Assembly (NCBI GenBank): GCA_027186245.1
Contig: CP114491.1
Coordinates: 9,917,501-9,981,500, forward strand
Direction: 5' to 3'
Origin: Coriaria nepalensis
Lineage: Eukaryota > Streptophyta > Magnoliopsida > Cucurbitales > Coriariaceae
DNA length: 64,000 bases
Shown piece after piece: positions 34,957 to 48,681 of this stretch; the stretch's first letter is position 1, and every line of letters begins with the position of its first letter. Below the pieces are notes generated by a model. That model did not search any database. It worked only from the letters and a program-made list of their open reading frames with translations, and was not told the origin of the DNA. The translations under genes and the position numbers were made by a program.

Positions 34957-37056
34957 TTCTACCCACTCGGCTTAAAATTTGAGCTTAAAATTGAAAATAT
35001 TGAAGAAGATGAAGATGATGAAGAAGATGAAGAAGATGAAGAAGATGAAGAGGAAGATGATGAAGTTATGAAACAGCAGGCGAAGTGTGTGTACTATATA
35101 ATAGTTTTTCTGGAGTGGAGAGGTGTGGTCTTTATGGCTGCATGTTTGACACGGGGAAGTTGACAACTAAAAGCGCATGATTAACGCGTGCGGAAATTAT
35201 TTACGAGTCACAAAAACAGGGGGCAGGTCAATTTCTTACCCACGTGCTTATATATTTTAAATTTGTCTCTGTCATTAATTACATGTTACAGTCAGGCATC
35301 AGCTGTGACTTGTGAGCTGCTGCTCTTCTTTTGTTTTTTTTTTTGGGTGTCGGCTCTGTTAAAACATTATTTTATCATCTTTGAATCAGGTAAGGAAATT
35401 TTGATGCAAAGTATGCTTTTCTTAAATCTTATAATCCAAATTCCAAAGTATTAGCCTTATACTGTTATTCATGCGTGTAAGAATTAAGATCACTAAATTA
35501 TAATATTGAAATATATTTTTCTTTTTTAATAAAATATTAATATATATTATAAAAATTTATATTTTATTATCTTATTATAATAATATATGGGTCAGTAATT
35601 TACATATATTATAATGGAGATTTTTTTTTTCTTCTTTTGTAAAGATATTTATATTAATCTCAAATATTTGACTATTAATATTCGAATAATTCCTTGTATA
35701 ACTCATAAGCCACGGGTAATGCACGTGATCAGAGCCCTTACATTTAATGATAAGTGTTTTTATATGATATGGATCTTAATCAAAAGCAACAATATCTCAA
35801 AAGGGTCCGATCGAAAAAGTAACAGGAAAATATTATAATGTAGTAAAAGGTATATATTATAACACTTTCCGGTCACCTCCAGCCCGCGCATTATGATCAA
35901 CTGGACTTCCCCTTATCGCCGTCAATGCCCACCAGCACTTGCCGCTCCAACTGATGTCGAGCAATTTTTCGTTGTGGCATGCGTAGGTAGAATCCCTATT
36001 TATCAGGTAGGGTATCTCGATGGCTCCGTCATGCCCCCCCCCCCCCCAAGGGCACCCCTGCTGCTCCGTCCAGTGAGTACGTTTACTGGTTTCGCATCAC
36101 TCTTAAACTTCAAGTAAGCTATTTCGGCAACAGTCAGCGGGTAAAAGGAATCTATATATGCAGACAAGAAGAAGAACAGATACAGGTGGCAAAGACAGAA
36201 GAAGTGGAGAGATTGAAGTGAATAAAAACAGAGAACAAAAGATCAAGTCATATTGTGTAGATCTAGATAAGGAGTGCTAAGACTAGACTGTAGATGATAC
36301 TGACACTAAATTGAGGAAACTAACGTGTGTGTGCTTAGCCTCTCATCTCATGCGTTATCTTATCCATTTCAAACACCTTTTATGATGGGCCCCCCTCCTC
36401 TTTACCTACAAACCAAACATGTCTTTTCATTCTTTTCTAATTCTAATAATAAAAAATAAATAAATAAATAAATAACTTTATTAATTGGGTGAAGAAATAA
36501 GTCATTTAAATATTCATCTAATTAATTTTCCATCCAGCTTATCTAGATTTTTTTTATGGATTAGTACAATTTCCTAACGATTACTATTTGACTTTATAGA
36601 AAACGGGTGATAGTAACTTTAACCCACATGAATTCAACCCATCTAAGACTATGCTTATGCTATGAGCATTAAGTTATTACTTATAACTTTCCAATATAGC
36701 ATATTAATCACGTTTTAAATGGTGTGTACGAAACTAATCAATCACCCACAGCACGTCATTGTTACGAGTCTTTTAAGGCCGAAAAAAGTCCAAACATGCT
36801 TAGCACCTGTCAGCCGCAATTTCGCAGTCCATGTTTTATGTCACTCGTCAGGATATCTAGACAGCTTATGAAGCCAGCAGTTCAAAAAGGACAGCTCTGG
36901 AACGCAAAACACAGGGACAGCTCTTATCTTGCCCCACTGGGCCACTTTCAACATCGTCCGGAGCAAGTAGCGTCCACACTTTTTTTTTTTCTTTTTTTTC
37001 TTATTGAGATAGATTATATAGCAGACCCACTTTTTACAAATTTTCTTATAAGTTTA

Positions 37057-37113
37057 TTTTAATATTAAATATTAATTTTAATATTAAATATTAATTTTAA
37101 TATTAAATATTAA
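37057..37113. repeat. Three tandem copies of a 19-base AT unit
   Basis: TTTTAATATTAAATATTAA starts at 37057, 37076 and 37095. Confidence 0.9.
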
Positions 37114-39123
37114 TTTTATACCTCCATACTTTCTTTCATAACCAAAAATAATAGTAAATTCCTCTGACATTAATAACCTCTTAGAATATACTTATATTCT
37201 CAAAAATATTCCCATCACAAAATTTTTTTTTATCGCTTCTTAACTTTTATAATATCTTGAAAAGATATAAGATTTTCATAAAAATTATCAAGCAGTTTAT
37301 TAGTATTTTAAGATCTCTGCTGGATTTGACAACTATTTTATCTTATTTTTTCTATCATAATAGTATATTGACTGTATTCTAAATTCATAAGTTATCTCTC
37401 TCAGTGAATCTCCAAAAAATATTCGCATCTTCATATTAAAGTCGTACGAGTTATATTTTTTCTCTCGTGGAGAGAAATGTCTATCTATTTCCATCAAACT
37501 AGCTCTACTTAATTCAATCTTCACCAAATATGACCTTTTGGTACCTCTAGTGTCTCTCTATCCTCTTTTCTCATTCCATAGCTTTTCCTATCATGAAACT
37601 CTACAATCATCTTCATGACCCAAATAACCAAGACTCTCTCATCTAGACCTTTCTCCAATGATTTTTCCCCGCGTAAGGAGCTCACAAAATTGATAGGTTA
37701 TCATAATGTATAGAAGATGGATGACCTTAGGGAGAATATGACCGTATCTACATCTTTCATAGACCTTGCATGTTCAATCATCACGCCAAGTTATTCTAGT
37801 CCATTAATAGTGTTTATGAATATCAAACCATCTATAATATGGACAACCAATGGCTAAAAAACAGGACGTCACTTTGCAACTTCCTCCTTGAACTCAATAA
37901 TGTAAAGACAGACTTTCCACACGAGACATTCATTCATCTCATCTCCCTGCTACCCTACTGAATACTACCAAGACTCACCAGATCCTATGGACTGTAATCC
38001 AACTAACGATTCAAGACCATCCAACCCGTGGTATAACCAATTCAATGGACTCATTGATTCGAACCATAAGGATTGAGAAAATTTCAACCTATCAGCTTCA
38101 CAGAACTCTAGATGATTCCTTGCCATCTCATAAAAGGTCTCTATGCACCAGCTGCCTTTATTTTGCCATCATCCTCAACCGTCTCTATTTTGTTAGTTTA
38201 TGCCTCTATTTTGTCAGTTTATGTATTCGTATGCTTTACTTCTACGACTACTTTTTAAGAAGATGTTTGTCAATTTATAATTATATTAATCAGGTGGATC
38301 TTGATGTTGTCAAATCTTGTCTATTTATAATCAGTTATGTTGTTCTAGAGTACTCGCCTTTGCCTATAAAAAGGACAGACTACTCTCATTTAAGAACAAT
38401 GAACATGGCCATTATAAGATATATTGCGATCGATAAAATCATGTTGGCTTAACACACTTTCTCTCCTTCTTAAATACTCAGGTCTATTCTAAATTCTTAT
38501 AGAAATTACGAATAAACAATATTCAAGCATGCTCTGCACTTACCTATGGGGGGAGGATCCTGACTATCAGAATGAATATAGAGTTTGATCCTATGCTACC
38601 ATACGTACATTTGTGGGCATGACTTAGAGATACAACAGTAATAATAAGCGATAAGAACCTCGTTAAGGTTAACATGATTCATCGGATAATGTGGTTTATG
38701 AATGAAAAACGTGTTTAAATGTTTACAATTATTAGGATTTTAGTACATGATTGGATACTTTGGTTTGAAACCTACATGTTTTACTCGTTATTTTGCATGA
38801 ATTTTATGCTATGTTTCGGTTACAATTATAATGCTGTCTCCATTCCATGATTTTTTTATGCTATTTTGAAATAGAATCATCCTCTGTTTAGATCACGATA
38901 TTTACCTTAAAAAACTTTTTCAGAACTCTCATTTAATCCAACTCATAAATAAAAAATGACCTTGACACCGATGTTCGGGAATATTGCATTGCTATAACAT
39001 CAATTTACACTGTGGTCTTACCATTGATCCAACTCATATATGAGTTCATGTGGTTGCCTTGCCAATTTGCATTTAATTACTTTTAGTGCTCTCGGACTCA
39101 CAAATCCTTATTTTTTGTTATCA

Positions 39124-39124
<1 letters not shown>

Positions 39125-39173
<49 letters not shown>
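39125..39173. repeat. ATT microsatellite
   Basis: About 16 consecutive trinucleotide units upstream of the RNase P gene. Confidence 0.95.
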
Positions 39174-39426
39174 TTCCGCTATCTAAACTAGTCTGAACTA
39201 ACATATTATTAATAAATAAATAAATGGGCTTCGTTTTTTGGGCAAGTTCCTATGGACTTCGTGGTCATCAATTTAAGACAAAACCCAATTGGACTATAGG
39301 ATGCTGGATAACCAAGCCCAATCCCAAGCCCAAGCCCAATACGACAAATCCGGTTTCCCTGATAGCTATTAGGGTTCACGATCCAGGGTGACTACCCACA
39401 GTTAACGGGGCTTCTGAACTCCTTCC

Positions 39427-41747
39427 ATGGATATCTCCAACCGTTCAACCACGAAGAGGAAGAAGAACCAAACGCCGGAGACTAAGTTTCACTTGGAACT
39501 CACCTTCTGCTCCAAGAAGAAGGACTTAAATGGAGCCGTCGCGCTCTACGAAACGGCACTTTTTCAGAAAACGCGCCTCAATCAACACCACTTCAATACA
39601 CTACTCTACCTCTGTTCCAATTCCGTCACAGATTCATCGCTCAAAGAAATCTCTCTACAATACGGATTTCGCATTTTCGATCACATGATCTCGATCAATG
39701 TGGCCCCCAACGAGGCGACGATCACCGCTGTCGCTAGGCTCGCCGCCGCGAAGATGGACGGCGATTACGCATTCGATTTGGTGAAAAGCATGGGGAAATA
39801 TAGCGCTACGCCGAGGTTACGCACTTACGATCCAGCTCTGTTTTGCTTCTGTGAAAAATTGGAGGTGGACAAGGCGTATGAGGTCGAGACGCACATGGAG
39901 ACGATGAGGATAAGTTTAGAAGAACCAGAACTTAACGCGCTCTTGAAAGCGAGCTCGGAAAAGGGGAAGGGAGAGAAGGTGTATGAATATCTGCATAAGA
40001 TGAGGAGCTCTTTGAGGTGCGTTGGTGATTCCACTGCGAAGAGTATCGAGGAATGGTTTTGTAGTAGTAAGGGATGTGAGGTGGAAGAGATTAATTTCGA
40101 TGAAGGTTTGATTAAGAAGACGGTTCTGAGGAATGGAGGAGGGTGGCATGGAAAAGGGTGGATTGGGAAGGGGAATTGGGTCGTGAAGAGAGGGAATGTT
40201 GGACCGAGTGGGGAATGCTGTTCTTGTGGTGAGAAATTGGTTTGCGTTGATATTGATTGTGATGATACAGAGAGGTTTGCTCAATCTGTAGCTGCATTGG
40301 CTATGGAGAGGGAGGTTCAAACTAATTTCAGCGTGTTTCAGGTTAGCAGTTGCTGCATAATTACATGAATCTATACGGAAAATATTTCCTTTTTCTTAAA
40401 ATGTAGATCCTTGCAGTAAAATGCTGTGTAGATATCTTATGATTAGTGTAAACGCAATCATATTCCTTATTCTTATGAAAGGACTGGCTGGACAAACATA
40501 CTCAGTATGAAGCTGTTGTAGATGGAGCAAATATTGGTCTCTACCAACAGAACTTCGCAGATGGTGGATTTAGTGTTTCTCAGGTTGTAGAAATTCCTTT
40601 TTCCCCCCCTCCCCTCCTTCTCTGATTCTTTTCCCGTTTTTTGCCATTATATTGAGATAACTAATTGTGAAAGCATTCTCAAAATTTCTATAGAGCAGCT
40701 GGATGCTGTTGTTAGAGAATTGTATAATCGGAGTGGGAAGAAATGGCCCCTAGTTGTCTTGCATAATAAACGGGTTCGACCCCTTATGGATAATCCTTCT
40801 CACAGAAAAATTGTCGAGGAGTGGATTGATAAAGGGGTCCTCTATACAACACCCAATGGTTCCAATGATGATTGGTATAATTTTTCCCCCTTTTTATTTT
40901 CCTTGTTTCGAAATCCATATTATTTTTGTCTCCTAGTGTGGTAGTGGTTGATTTTATATCTTCTCCTACATTTAGGTATTGGCTCTACGCTGCTGTTAAA
41001 CTCAAGTGTTTGCTTGTGACAAATGATGAAATGCGAGACCATATTTTTGAACTCTTAGGAAGCAGCTTTTTTCTCAAATGGAAAGAGAGACATCAAGTAT
41101 GTGCTGTTTAAGATCCTGTTCCGGTCACTTAATCTAGTTCTTATTCGTTTTATATAATATCTCAGTTGTCACTTATAGTTTCTCTCCACCTAACATGTGA
41201 ATTCGGGTGGGAATGACGAGACTGATAGGAAGAAGCTCTTAATTATAATCTCTCTAATAAGCGCTGTCAATGTTAATTTAGGTTCATTATACTTTTGTTA
41301 AAGGAAATCTGAAACTTGAGATGCCACCCCAGTATTCCTTAATAATCCAGGTGCTTCCTTTTCCTCTCTTGCAATGTTCATCACATAGGCTAAAGACTTG
41401 GCTTCTTAGATAATGTAACTTACTTCTAATCGCTATATATATAACAGGAGTCGGAAAGAGGATCATGGCATATTCCAATAGCAGGTGAATGCCCCAAGGA
41501 ATCGGCTAGAACCTGGTTGTGTATAACCAGGCCAAGTGGTTCCCCACTAGATCAAGCTTCGGTCAATCACGATAACTCTGGAAAGGGGCATACCTTCAAT
41601 GGCTGTAATGGATCTTTGTATTCATGCTCATCAGCTGGGAGTGTAAGATGCAGTGATGAGATAAAGGATTGCTGGAGTCCCGTTTCAGACAACAAAGATA
41701 GGGCTACAACCGGTAAACGGAAAGAGAGGCCACTATCTCCTTCCTAG
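39427..41747 (+). CDS. PRORP: Proteinaceous RNase P (PRORP2/3-like)
   Basis: Protein-only RNase P that removes 5' leaders from pre-tRNAs. 560 residues in six exons: 39427-40341, 40482-40583, 40699-40874, 40976-41096, 41282-41350, 41448-41747. Exon 1 encodes a short basic N-terminus (KRKKNQ), a PPR domain (KDLNGAVALYETAL, NEATITAVARLAAAK, YDPALFCFCEKLEVDKAYEV) and part of the zinc-binding linker (CCSCGEKLVC). The metallonuclease domain follows with the four acidic positions in VVDGANIGLYQQN, GSNDDWYWLYAA and LVTNDEMRDHIF. The C-terminal GSWHIP and RTWLC complete the zinc site. There is no transit peptide, which fits the nuclear PRORP2/PRORP3 type, not organellar PRORP1. All junctions keep frame. 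The tail after RTWLCITRPSG is longer than I recall for the Arabidopsis proteins and ends in a basic KRKERP stretch. Confidence 0.95.
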
Positions 41748-42907
41748 CTGGAGCTCCTCTTATGCTCTGCTTATTTGCTTGCCTTCTCTTTAGCTGAATT
41801 TGGCTTTCAGGAAATGATGCACGCTTGAACAGATGATACTCATCACCACATTGTCCTCTTCAGAATTTAGTTATACTTGGAATATGAACTCTTGGGGCCG
41901 ATGTATTAGGCTGGACTTCATGGACCGGGTAATTCTTGCATGAGTTTGTATTTATACATTATTACTAGTCTGATAAAAAAAAAATGATATAACATATACC
42001 TGACTCCGGCAAATGTTATGATTTGATTGACTAATGCAAGAATTTTTCGAATTGAGCACGGCTTAAGAAAATAATAAATTTTGTGGGATGAGATGAATCG
42101 GTTATTTGTCTTAGAAATTATCTAAAATTAGAGTTATTAAATGCCTTTGGGTTTAGTTATTAATATTTTAGCCACGTTTTGTTTAACTCAATATTTGTAT
42201 CATCTTTTAGTCACAAAAGCATAAAATAATAAAATTATACCCATTTTACTCTTTTTGTCACTGACCGTCGCTGCCTCACTTCCAATATCCTCCCGACATC
42301 GATGTAGATGCTCCACTTCCGTCTTTGCCTCTATCCCAATTTCACCTTAACCTTTGCTTCACCTTTGTCGTTGCCGCCATTCTCACGCCGCCACACCTTC
42401 ACTTTGCCTTAGTCATTGTTGCTGCCATTGCTCCACCTCCATCGTAACGCTGTCATTGACGGTGGAGAGGGCGAGGTGGGGCGGTGGCAGTGATGATGGA
42501 GGTGGGACGACGGAATTGAGGAGACGGCAGCAACGGAGATAGGGCTGCGGCGGTGGCAGCAACAAAGTTTTAACGACGATGATAAGATTAAAATGAAAGT
42601 AAAGGGAATGAAAATAAGAAAATTTTTGTTTTATAAAAATTAAGTGAAAATTACTTTAAGAATATTTAATAGTTTTTTTTTTATTTTTTTCAAGATAAAT
42701 AATTGATGTAAAATATAAACGAAAATAATAATTTAACCATATCTTTATTACTAAAATTCCACTCACTTGACTTACGAAATAAACAGCTACACGATATTCG
42801 TGTAAAACAAGGTTTTATTGAAAGACATATGTTGTAATAAACAACTCCATGTACTATGAAGTTGCAATATCACAGAGGCTAATTAAATATCACTCTATAA
42901 TGAAATT
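41748..42907. other. Convergent spacer between PRORP and FAR-A
   Basis: Includes the 3' UTR of PRORP. Around 42245-42560 is a GCC/GGT-rich low-complexity patch that opens short frames without recognisable motifs. The rest is AT-rich. No gene is seen. Confidence 0.5.
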
Positions 42908-44238
42908 TCATATGAAGACATATCTAACAGCTCCTGGAATGTGGATATTCATCATGTAGTAGTTCCAATCTATGTTTCTGGGATCGAAGCAAAACATATC
43001 TTCTTCTCCACTGTTCAAGTACTCTCTTGCTCTCGTTCTCAACTTCTCTGTATTCGTGTCGTCGAATCTGCCCAAAAGAATAGCAAGAAAGGCTTATTAC
43101 ATTTATCACAATACGTTTACTGACAATCACCATTGCACTAAGTATATATGCCCTGTACATACACTCCATTAAAGAATAAGTATGGCCTGTACAATTCCAC
43201 CAAACGCATCACTAATCTGATCTTCCTCTTCAGATCAACGTACGTTCCCTCAAAATAGTGGCAAAATATAACATTTGCCACTTCTAGCCCCTACAATATG
43301 GAAGAAGACGTATATATATACATATACATTGTTGTTGAATCGAGCACTTGATCTTTATTTGACAGTTTACCTTTAATAAGAGCAAGTAACGAATGGTGAT
43401 GTATCTATGGAAGCTCGCCATGTTTGTCAAGATTGTGGCTTTGCGAACCTTGACCGGCTTTCCATCTCTGTTAATCCATGGTTTTGCAGTGAAGTAACGG
43501 AAGAGATAGTCATGAACACTACTATATCTTACAGGATTTGTTACAGACGAACCGACGTGATAAACAGTAAGGTGATCGGGGTCGGCATTGCGTGCGTTTG
43601 TGTTTCCATGATCAGCTGCCGCCATTGCCACTATTATAGCATTCACTACCATGTCACATGGTATCTGCATACTCAAATTTTACCCTTTCAAGTTCTTACA
43701 GATACATATATATATATATATACAGATAGATAGTCTATAGATTAATAAGTTAATGGACCCACCATATCAATTATTTCATTATCATCTCCGAGAAAGAATG
43801 GAATTTTTCCTTTTCCATAGCCAATAGCTACACTATCAAAGGTTCTGCACGCGGCCATGTTTCACAAAATGAATAACAAAAAAAAGGAAAAAAAAAAAAA
43901 TGGTAGTCAGAACTTCACGAGTAGATCGATACATTGTACCTGATACCTTCAACCCAACCAGGAAAAGGTTCTTTGAAAGTGCTGGTTACGATTGTCGGTC
44001 GTATAATAACGACGTGTAGTTTGTCTTTCATGTCACCTAACAACATTTCCCCCATTGCCTTTGTAAACACGTACGTGTTTGGCCATCCGTACATCTTTGC
44101 CCTGTTAATCGAAGGTAGCGATCACGAGGGATTCTTATAATCAATATGGTACTCTATTGCGATCTATTCAATTATCTTGTGATTTCTTCTAACTTTACTA
44201 TTTATCATCCGTAGTTGGATTGTGAGCAAAACAAAAGC

Positions 44239-44272
<34 letters not shown>

Positions 44273-45764
44273 GAGGTCTAAATAGATTAAATAATGAAAA
44301 TTATAAATTAAAAAATATTTTAAAATATTTAAAATATAATTTAGATATTTTGAGATTTTCAAAATTATAAAAGAAAAGAAATTTGAAGGTGAAAAAAAAA
44401 TTATAAAGAGAGAAGCAGTAATAGAAACAGAGATAGAAGGATTCATAGAGATGAGATTAAATTAAATTAATTATTTTATTGTACTTAAATTAGAAAAGAG
44501 GACTATTATACCGAGTTTTTTTTAGATTTTATTTTATTTTATTAATATACAAAGAGGCTAGAGCTGCAAATTAGAAGATAATTAGAGTCTCGACAAACCT
44601 GTTCTTTCCCAAATCTTTCATGGCTGAAGTAATTGTTTGTTCGGTCGCCCCTTGAGCTCCTAGGTCGTTTAATGTCTCATTCGTTAGTCTCATCTCTGCT
44701 TCAATGTCTAATTCTGGATTGTCATTTAGGGTTTCTCCCATTTTGTATGGAGTCTCAAGAATAAGTCCTTCCTTCTCGCCACATACATAAGCTAAGCAAA
44801 AGCAATGAAGAATAACAAAGAGTAACGATCATAAGGCTATGCTTTTAATTAAGGTGCTACTTCAGTATGTACTCGCAGCGGTTAGAATTTGCTCTACGTC
44901 ATCATTTGGGATGGTGTGGTACAATCCAAACCTCTGAGAGTAAATACTAGCGGAAAAGTGAAAAGAAACGTGTGGTGTGGTTAGGTCGGGATTGAAACTA
45001 ACCAGTGGAGACATGGACAAGCAGCTTCACTTTACCACATCTTTTAGCAAATTCCAACACATGCTTAGCTCCCATTGCATTTATTCCAAGCGAAACATCG
45101 TATCTGCACAACAACAGACCAAAACCATATTAATTAAAGACAGATATCTAAATTTATTATGAAATTTATACGCCATATATGTATGTATATACGTATATAT
45201 GCAGCTACCTTTCATCAAATTTAGTAGTGGCAGCTACATTAACAATGGCGTCAAGGTGATCGTACATCTCTTCCATGAGAGAGGAATCTTTCAACAGCAA
45301 GTCTTCAGAGGAGATATCACCAGGCACCAAAGTGATCTTGTCCGAAACTAGAGATTCAAACTTTGCACCCCATTTTTCCTTTACTACGTTAAATAACTCC
45401 TTCCCTATTATCTTTATATAATTACAAAAAAAAATGACTGTCATGAAAAAAGGTCGATTACCATTTAATATACACACACACATATATATGTATATATATG
45501 CACCTCATTGTGGAAACGTTGTGTGGCTGTATTATTATCTGCAGCTCTTAGAAGGAGATAGAGCTTCTTCACGTTTGGTTGAACTCTTAGTATCTTCTCC
45601 ACCATAGCTGCACCCTCATTATGTTAATATATATCCATGGTGTTAAATGAGAGAGAAAGAGAGAGAGAGAGAGGGTACGTACTCTTTGCAAGGAATCCAG
45701 TAGCACCAGTGATTAAAATAGACTTGTTTTCAAGAAACTCAACAATGCTACCCTTCAATTCCAT
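42908..45764 (-). CDS. Fatty acyl-CoA reductase FAR-A (alcohol-forming)
   Basis: Reduces acyl-CoA to primary fatty alcohol with NADPH at the ER; plant relatives (FAR1/4/5) supply alcohols for suberin and related polymers. Ten exons: 45683-45764, 45504-45607, 45209-45411, 45003-45103, 44599-44791, 43940-44101, 43763-43844, 43371-43664, 43163-43290, 42908-43067; 1509 nt, 502 residues, frame kept throughout. The N-terminal Rossmann motif is TGATGFLAK (residues 19-27). The catalytic YxxxK is Tyr238-Lys242 in [16 protein letters not shown]. The C-terminal sterile domain spans about the last 100 residues ([20 protein letters not shown]), ending GAVRYVFI. No plastid transit peptide. A TATATATAG site at 45831-45840 lies about 70 bases upstream. 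Intact and first in the cluster. Confidence 0.92.
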
Positions 45765-45830
45765 GGATATCAGACAAGGTATTAAGAAATTCAGCTATAT
45801 AGATTAAACGTATAAGTTATAGGCTGAGAT

Positions 45831-45840
45831 CTATATATAG
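45831..45840 (-). promoter_or_regulatory. TATA-like element of FAR-A
   Basis: CTATATATAG, self-complementary, 67-76 bases upstream of the FAR-A ATG. Confidence 0.5.
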
Positions 45841-48681
45841 ATCAGAGAGTAGGTCTGTGACTTTTGTACTGCACGTACACAAGTTTTAACTCATTATATA
45901 AATAGTTAGACTCAATCCTTAATCGGGCGGTCTTAAATAAAATTATGAAAAAATATATAAACATATTATATATAAATTATATTTTATTATTATTATTATT
46001 TAAAATTATCCAATCAATATTGACCGGTCCATAATTATGCACGCACACACAGGCAAGAGCTGCGCAGGCATCCCAGGAGAAAAATATATACTAAATATAC
46101 CGAAAAAGGTGCTTATAATTGTTTCCCATCCACTCGAGGTTACTTGCTATTGATGTTGCGTTTCAACTTACAATGGAATATGGATCACAAAAGTTATAAT
46201 CAAAACAGGTTTATGTTATTCATCCAACTAACTTCTTTTTTTCTTAGTTTCAACGCCGTACAATTGTGAAGGTTTGTGATGATGTCAATGTGTTTGTCGT
46301 TAAAATATGAGCGGATTCAGTTTTTATTTTATTTTTTTAGATTTGTCTTTATGCATAAATCTCGATTATTCTGAGAGGTTTAATGGTTAAAACACGTGTG
46401 CCATGTTATAATAAAAAAGATAAAAACATAATTAAATTGAAATACATCTAATTTATGAGTCGTATTTCATTATTTATCTCTCTCATTTTTTTAATAGTTG
46501 CGACTCCTTTTTCTCTCTAAATATTAACGAATGACGATGGTCATTCACACTCGATTTGAATATGAAATGTAAAGACTGATATTTGATGTGAATATTTGAA
46601 ATATGATATAGAGATTATTAGTATTCAATCTGAATTGAAATCTAGAGATCGATATTCTATATGTAGTTCTCGGTCCAGATCGTTCCCGATTTGAAATCTA
46701 AAATTAGATCAAGTTCCCGGTCTAAATCGAGTTCCTAGTCCAGATCGAATTCTCAAGTTCCAGACATGTTGGTCTTTCTCATACTGAGTTCTCAAGTTCC
46801 CGGATTAAAGGCATGTTGGTTTGAGATGCACATACTGACATCTCACATATCGGTCTGAGATGTAGAGCAATACAAATCGGGATCTCATGTCGGTCTGTGG
46901 TCGAAGGGCATTTCACATAAATTATAGTCGAAGGGTTGATGAGTCGATGGGTCGAAGAGTCGAAGGGTCACAAGGTCGGTAGGCATCTCAGACCGACGTC
47001 TCACATAATTCGAGTCCCTTTGAAGGGTCGAAGGCCATCTCCCATATCGATCTAAGATGCATAACGATATAGACCTAGATCTCATGTCGGTTTGTGCTCG
47101 AATGACATCTCACATAAATTATAGTCGAAGGGTCGATTGGTCGATGGATCAAAAAGTCGATGGGTCGAAGGGTCACAGGGTTGAAGGGTCGGTAGACATC
47201 TCAGACCGATGTCTCACATAATTCGAATCCCTTCGAATGGTCGAAAGGCATCTCCCATGTCAGTCTGAGATGCATAACGATACAGACCGATATCTCATGT
47301 CGGTCTATGGTTGAAGAGCATCTCACATAAATTATAGTCGATGGGTCGAAGTGTCGATGGGCATCTCAGACCGATGTCTCGCGTAATTCGAATCCCTTCG
47401 AAGGGTCGAAGGGCATCTTAGAGTTACATGTAAGATACACAGACCGACATCTCACATGCCAGTCTGAGAAGCAGAGCGATATAGATCGAGATCTCATGTG
47501 GGTCTATGGTCGAAGGGTAGAAGGGTCAAACATGTGATCTTGATCTAGAGTTATCGATCCAGACCAACATGTGATTTCGGTCCAGACCAAAATGTGATCT
47601 CAGTTCAGACTGATATGTGATCTCGAGATGAGACCATAGACCAAGAACTCGATCATCTTTATGTTTTTTCTAGAAAACTCAGTCTGAAAAGTATATTATA
47701 TTAGATATCGGTATGGGAAGGGAGAAAAAATTATCTCAGAAGAAAATTGAAAAATTTGGTTTGGAAAGGTAGCTCAATCTGATAAAAGAGAAATTAAACT
47801 CGGTAAAAGATCTCTGTCTAAAAGAGAGCTCAGTTTATAAAGCAATAAATTGAACTATGTCTAAAAAAAATAAAAAAAATTCATATATCTAAAAATGATT
47901 TTGACGTATTGTATAAAGAAAAAATTATCGGTTTCCATATTAACCATATAAATTTTTATATTAATACAAATACTTTTAATATCACTTATTTTTATTATTA
48001 AATTTATAAAAATAATCAAAATTTATGCATAAAAAATAAAAATATTGAGTCAGCTCCCCGAAACGAGGTCTTTAAATGGGTGTCGATTGTCCATCACACA
48101 CCGGAAAATGTGTTAGATTCAGAACACGATCAAATTATAAAAGCCAATCGGGTCTTTTCATTCATTAATTATCATTCACTGTTTGTTCAAGACGAGACAT
48201 GTACATGACCCCTGTGAAAGAAGTACCGTACCTGATCGGGTCCCGATTTCCATTACTGATAAAGACGAAAGAAAGTGACATCCAAATTGCATGGGCTTGA
48301 GCTTGTTGTCTGCACTTGGGCTTCGATCATATCTTGACGCAGCTCGGCCCTTAGCCCAATGGGGCATTCATATCGCTGTCAGCACGTATTGCGGATACAA
48401 AAAATTTGTTGAAAACTTTTAAGTGGTTCTGTTCTGCCGTAAAAAAATATGTAGAGCGGGTTTGATAGAAATTAGATGATATGATCGGTCGATAGATTAG
48501 CGTAATGTAACTCTCCTACACTACAGTCATTTACTTAAAATAAAGCATCTAAAACACAATATCAAAATGTTATAGAAAAACCACTTTCTTAAAATTTTTA
48601 AGAATTAAAAAGAATTTCGAGTTATTTCGTGGAGACTGGACTACTAATAAAACCCTATAAATATCATTTTGCGACGAAAAT
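45841..48681. other. Spacer between FAR-A and FAR-B, with tandem repeats
   Basis: Upstream of FAR-A it carries promoter sequence. The centre (46640-47640) is the tandem repeat block described separately. A retro-like stretch near 48170-48370 opens a short minus-strand frame with no recognisable domain. No gene is called. Confidence 0.5.
46660..47640. repeat. Tandem array of a ~200-bp unit built from short GTCGAAGG words
   Basis: CACATAAATTATAGTCGA recurs at about 46914, 47111 and 47324 (spacings near 197 and 213). Each time it is followed by GGGTCGA-type words, then ATCTCAGACCGATGTCTC and AATTCGAATCCCTTCGAA, then a GCATAACGATA segment. Outer edges (46660-46860 and 47460-47640) degrade into GATCTCGGTCCAGA-type words. 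No protein is encoded across units. Confidence 0.8.

Larger units (their letters stand above)
34957..39426. other. Large intergenic region between the P450 and the RNase P gene
   Basis: Holds the P450 promoter and a GAAGAT-rich leader (34995-35055), AT-rich sequence, a run of 13 C near 36033-36046, the 19-base tandem repeat at 37057-37113 and the ATT microsatellite at 39125-39173. Around 37500-38450 is more balanced in composition, with a CCTATAAAAAGGAC site near 38364. It may be an old retroelement piece, but I recognise no protein. No convincing gene. Confidence 0.45.

Noticed and set aside
35893..36117. Plus-strand open frame spanning a run of 13 C
   Set aside because: The frame depends on the exact homopolymer length and shows no known motif.
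38045..38452. Plus-strand open frame of 135 codons, possible LTR region with CCTATAAAAAGG
   Set aside because: No recognisable protein and no second LTR-like copy seen in the window; kept only as a remark in the intergenic entry.
46660..47640. Possible CRISPR-like array
   Set aside because: Units are ~200 bp and contiguous without unique spacers, and the sequence is a plant nuclear genome.
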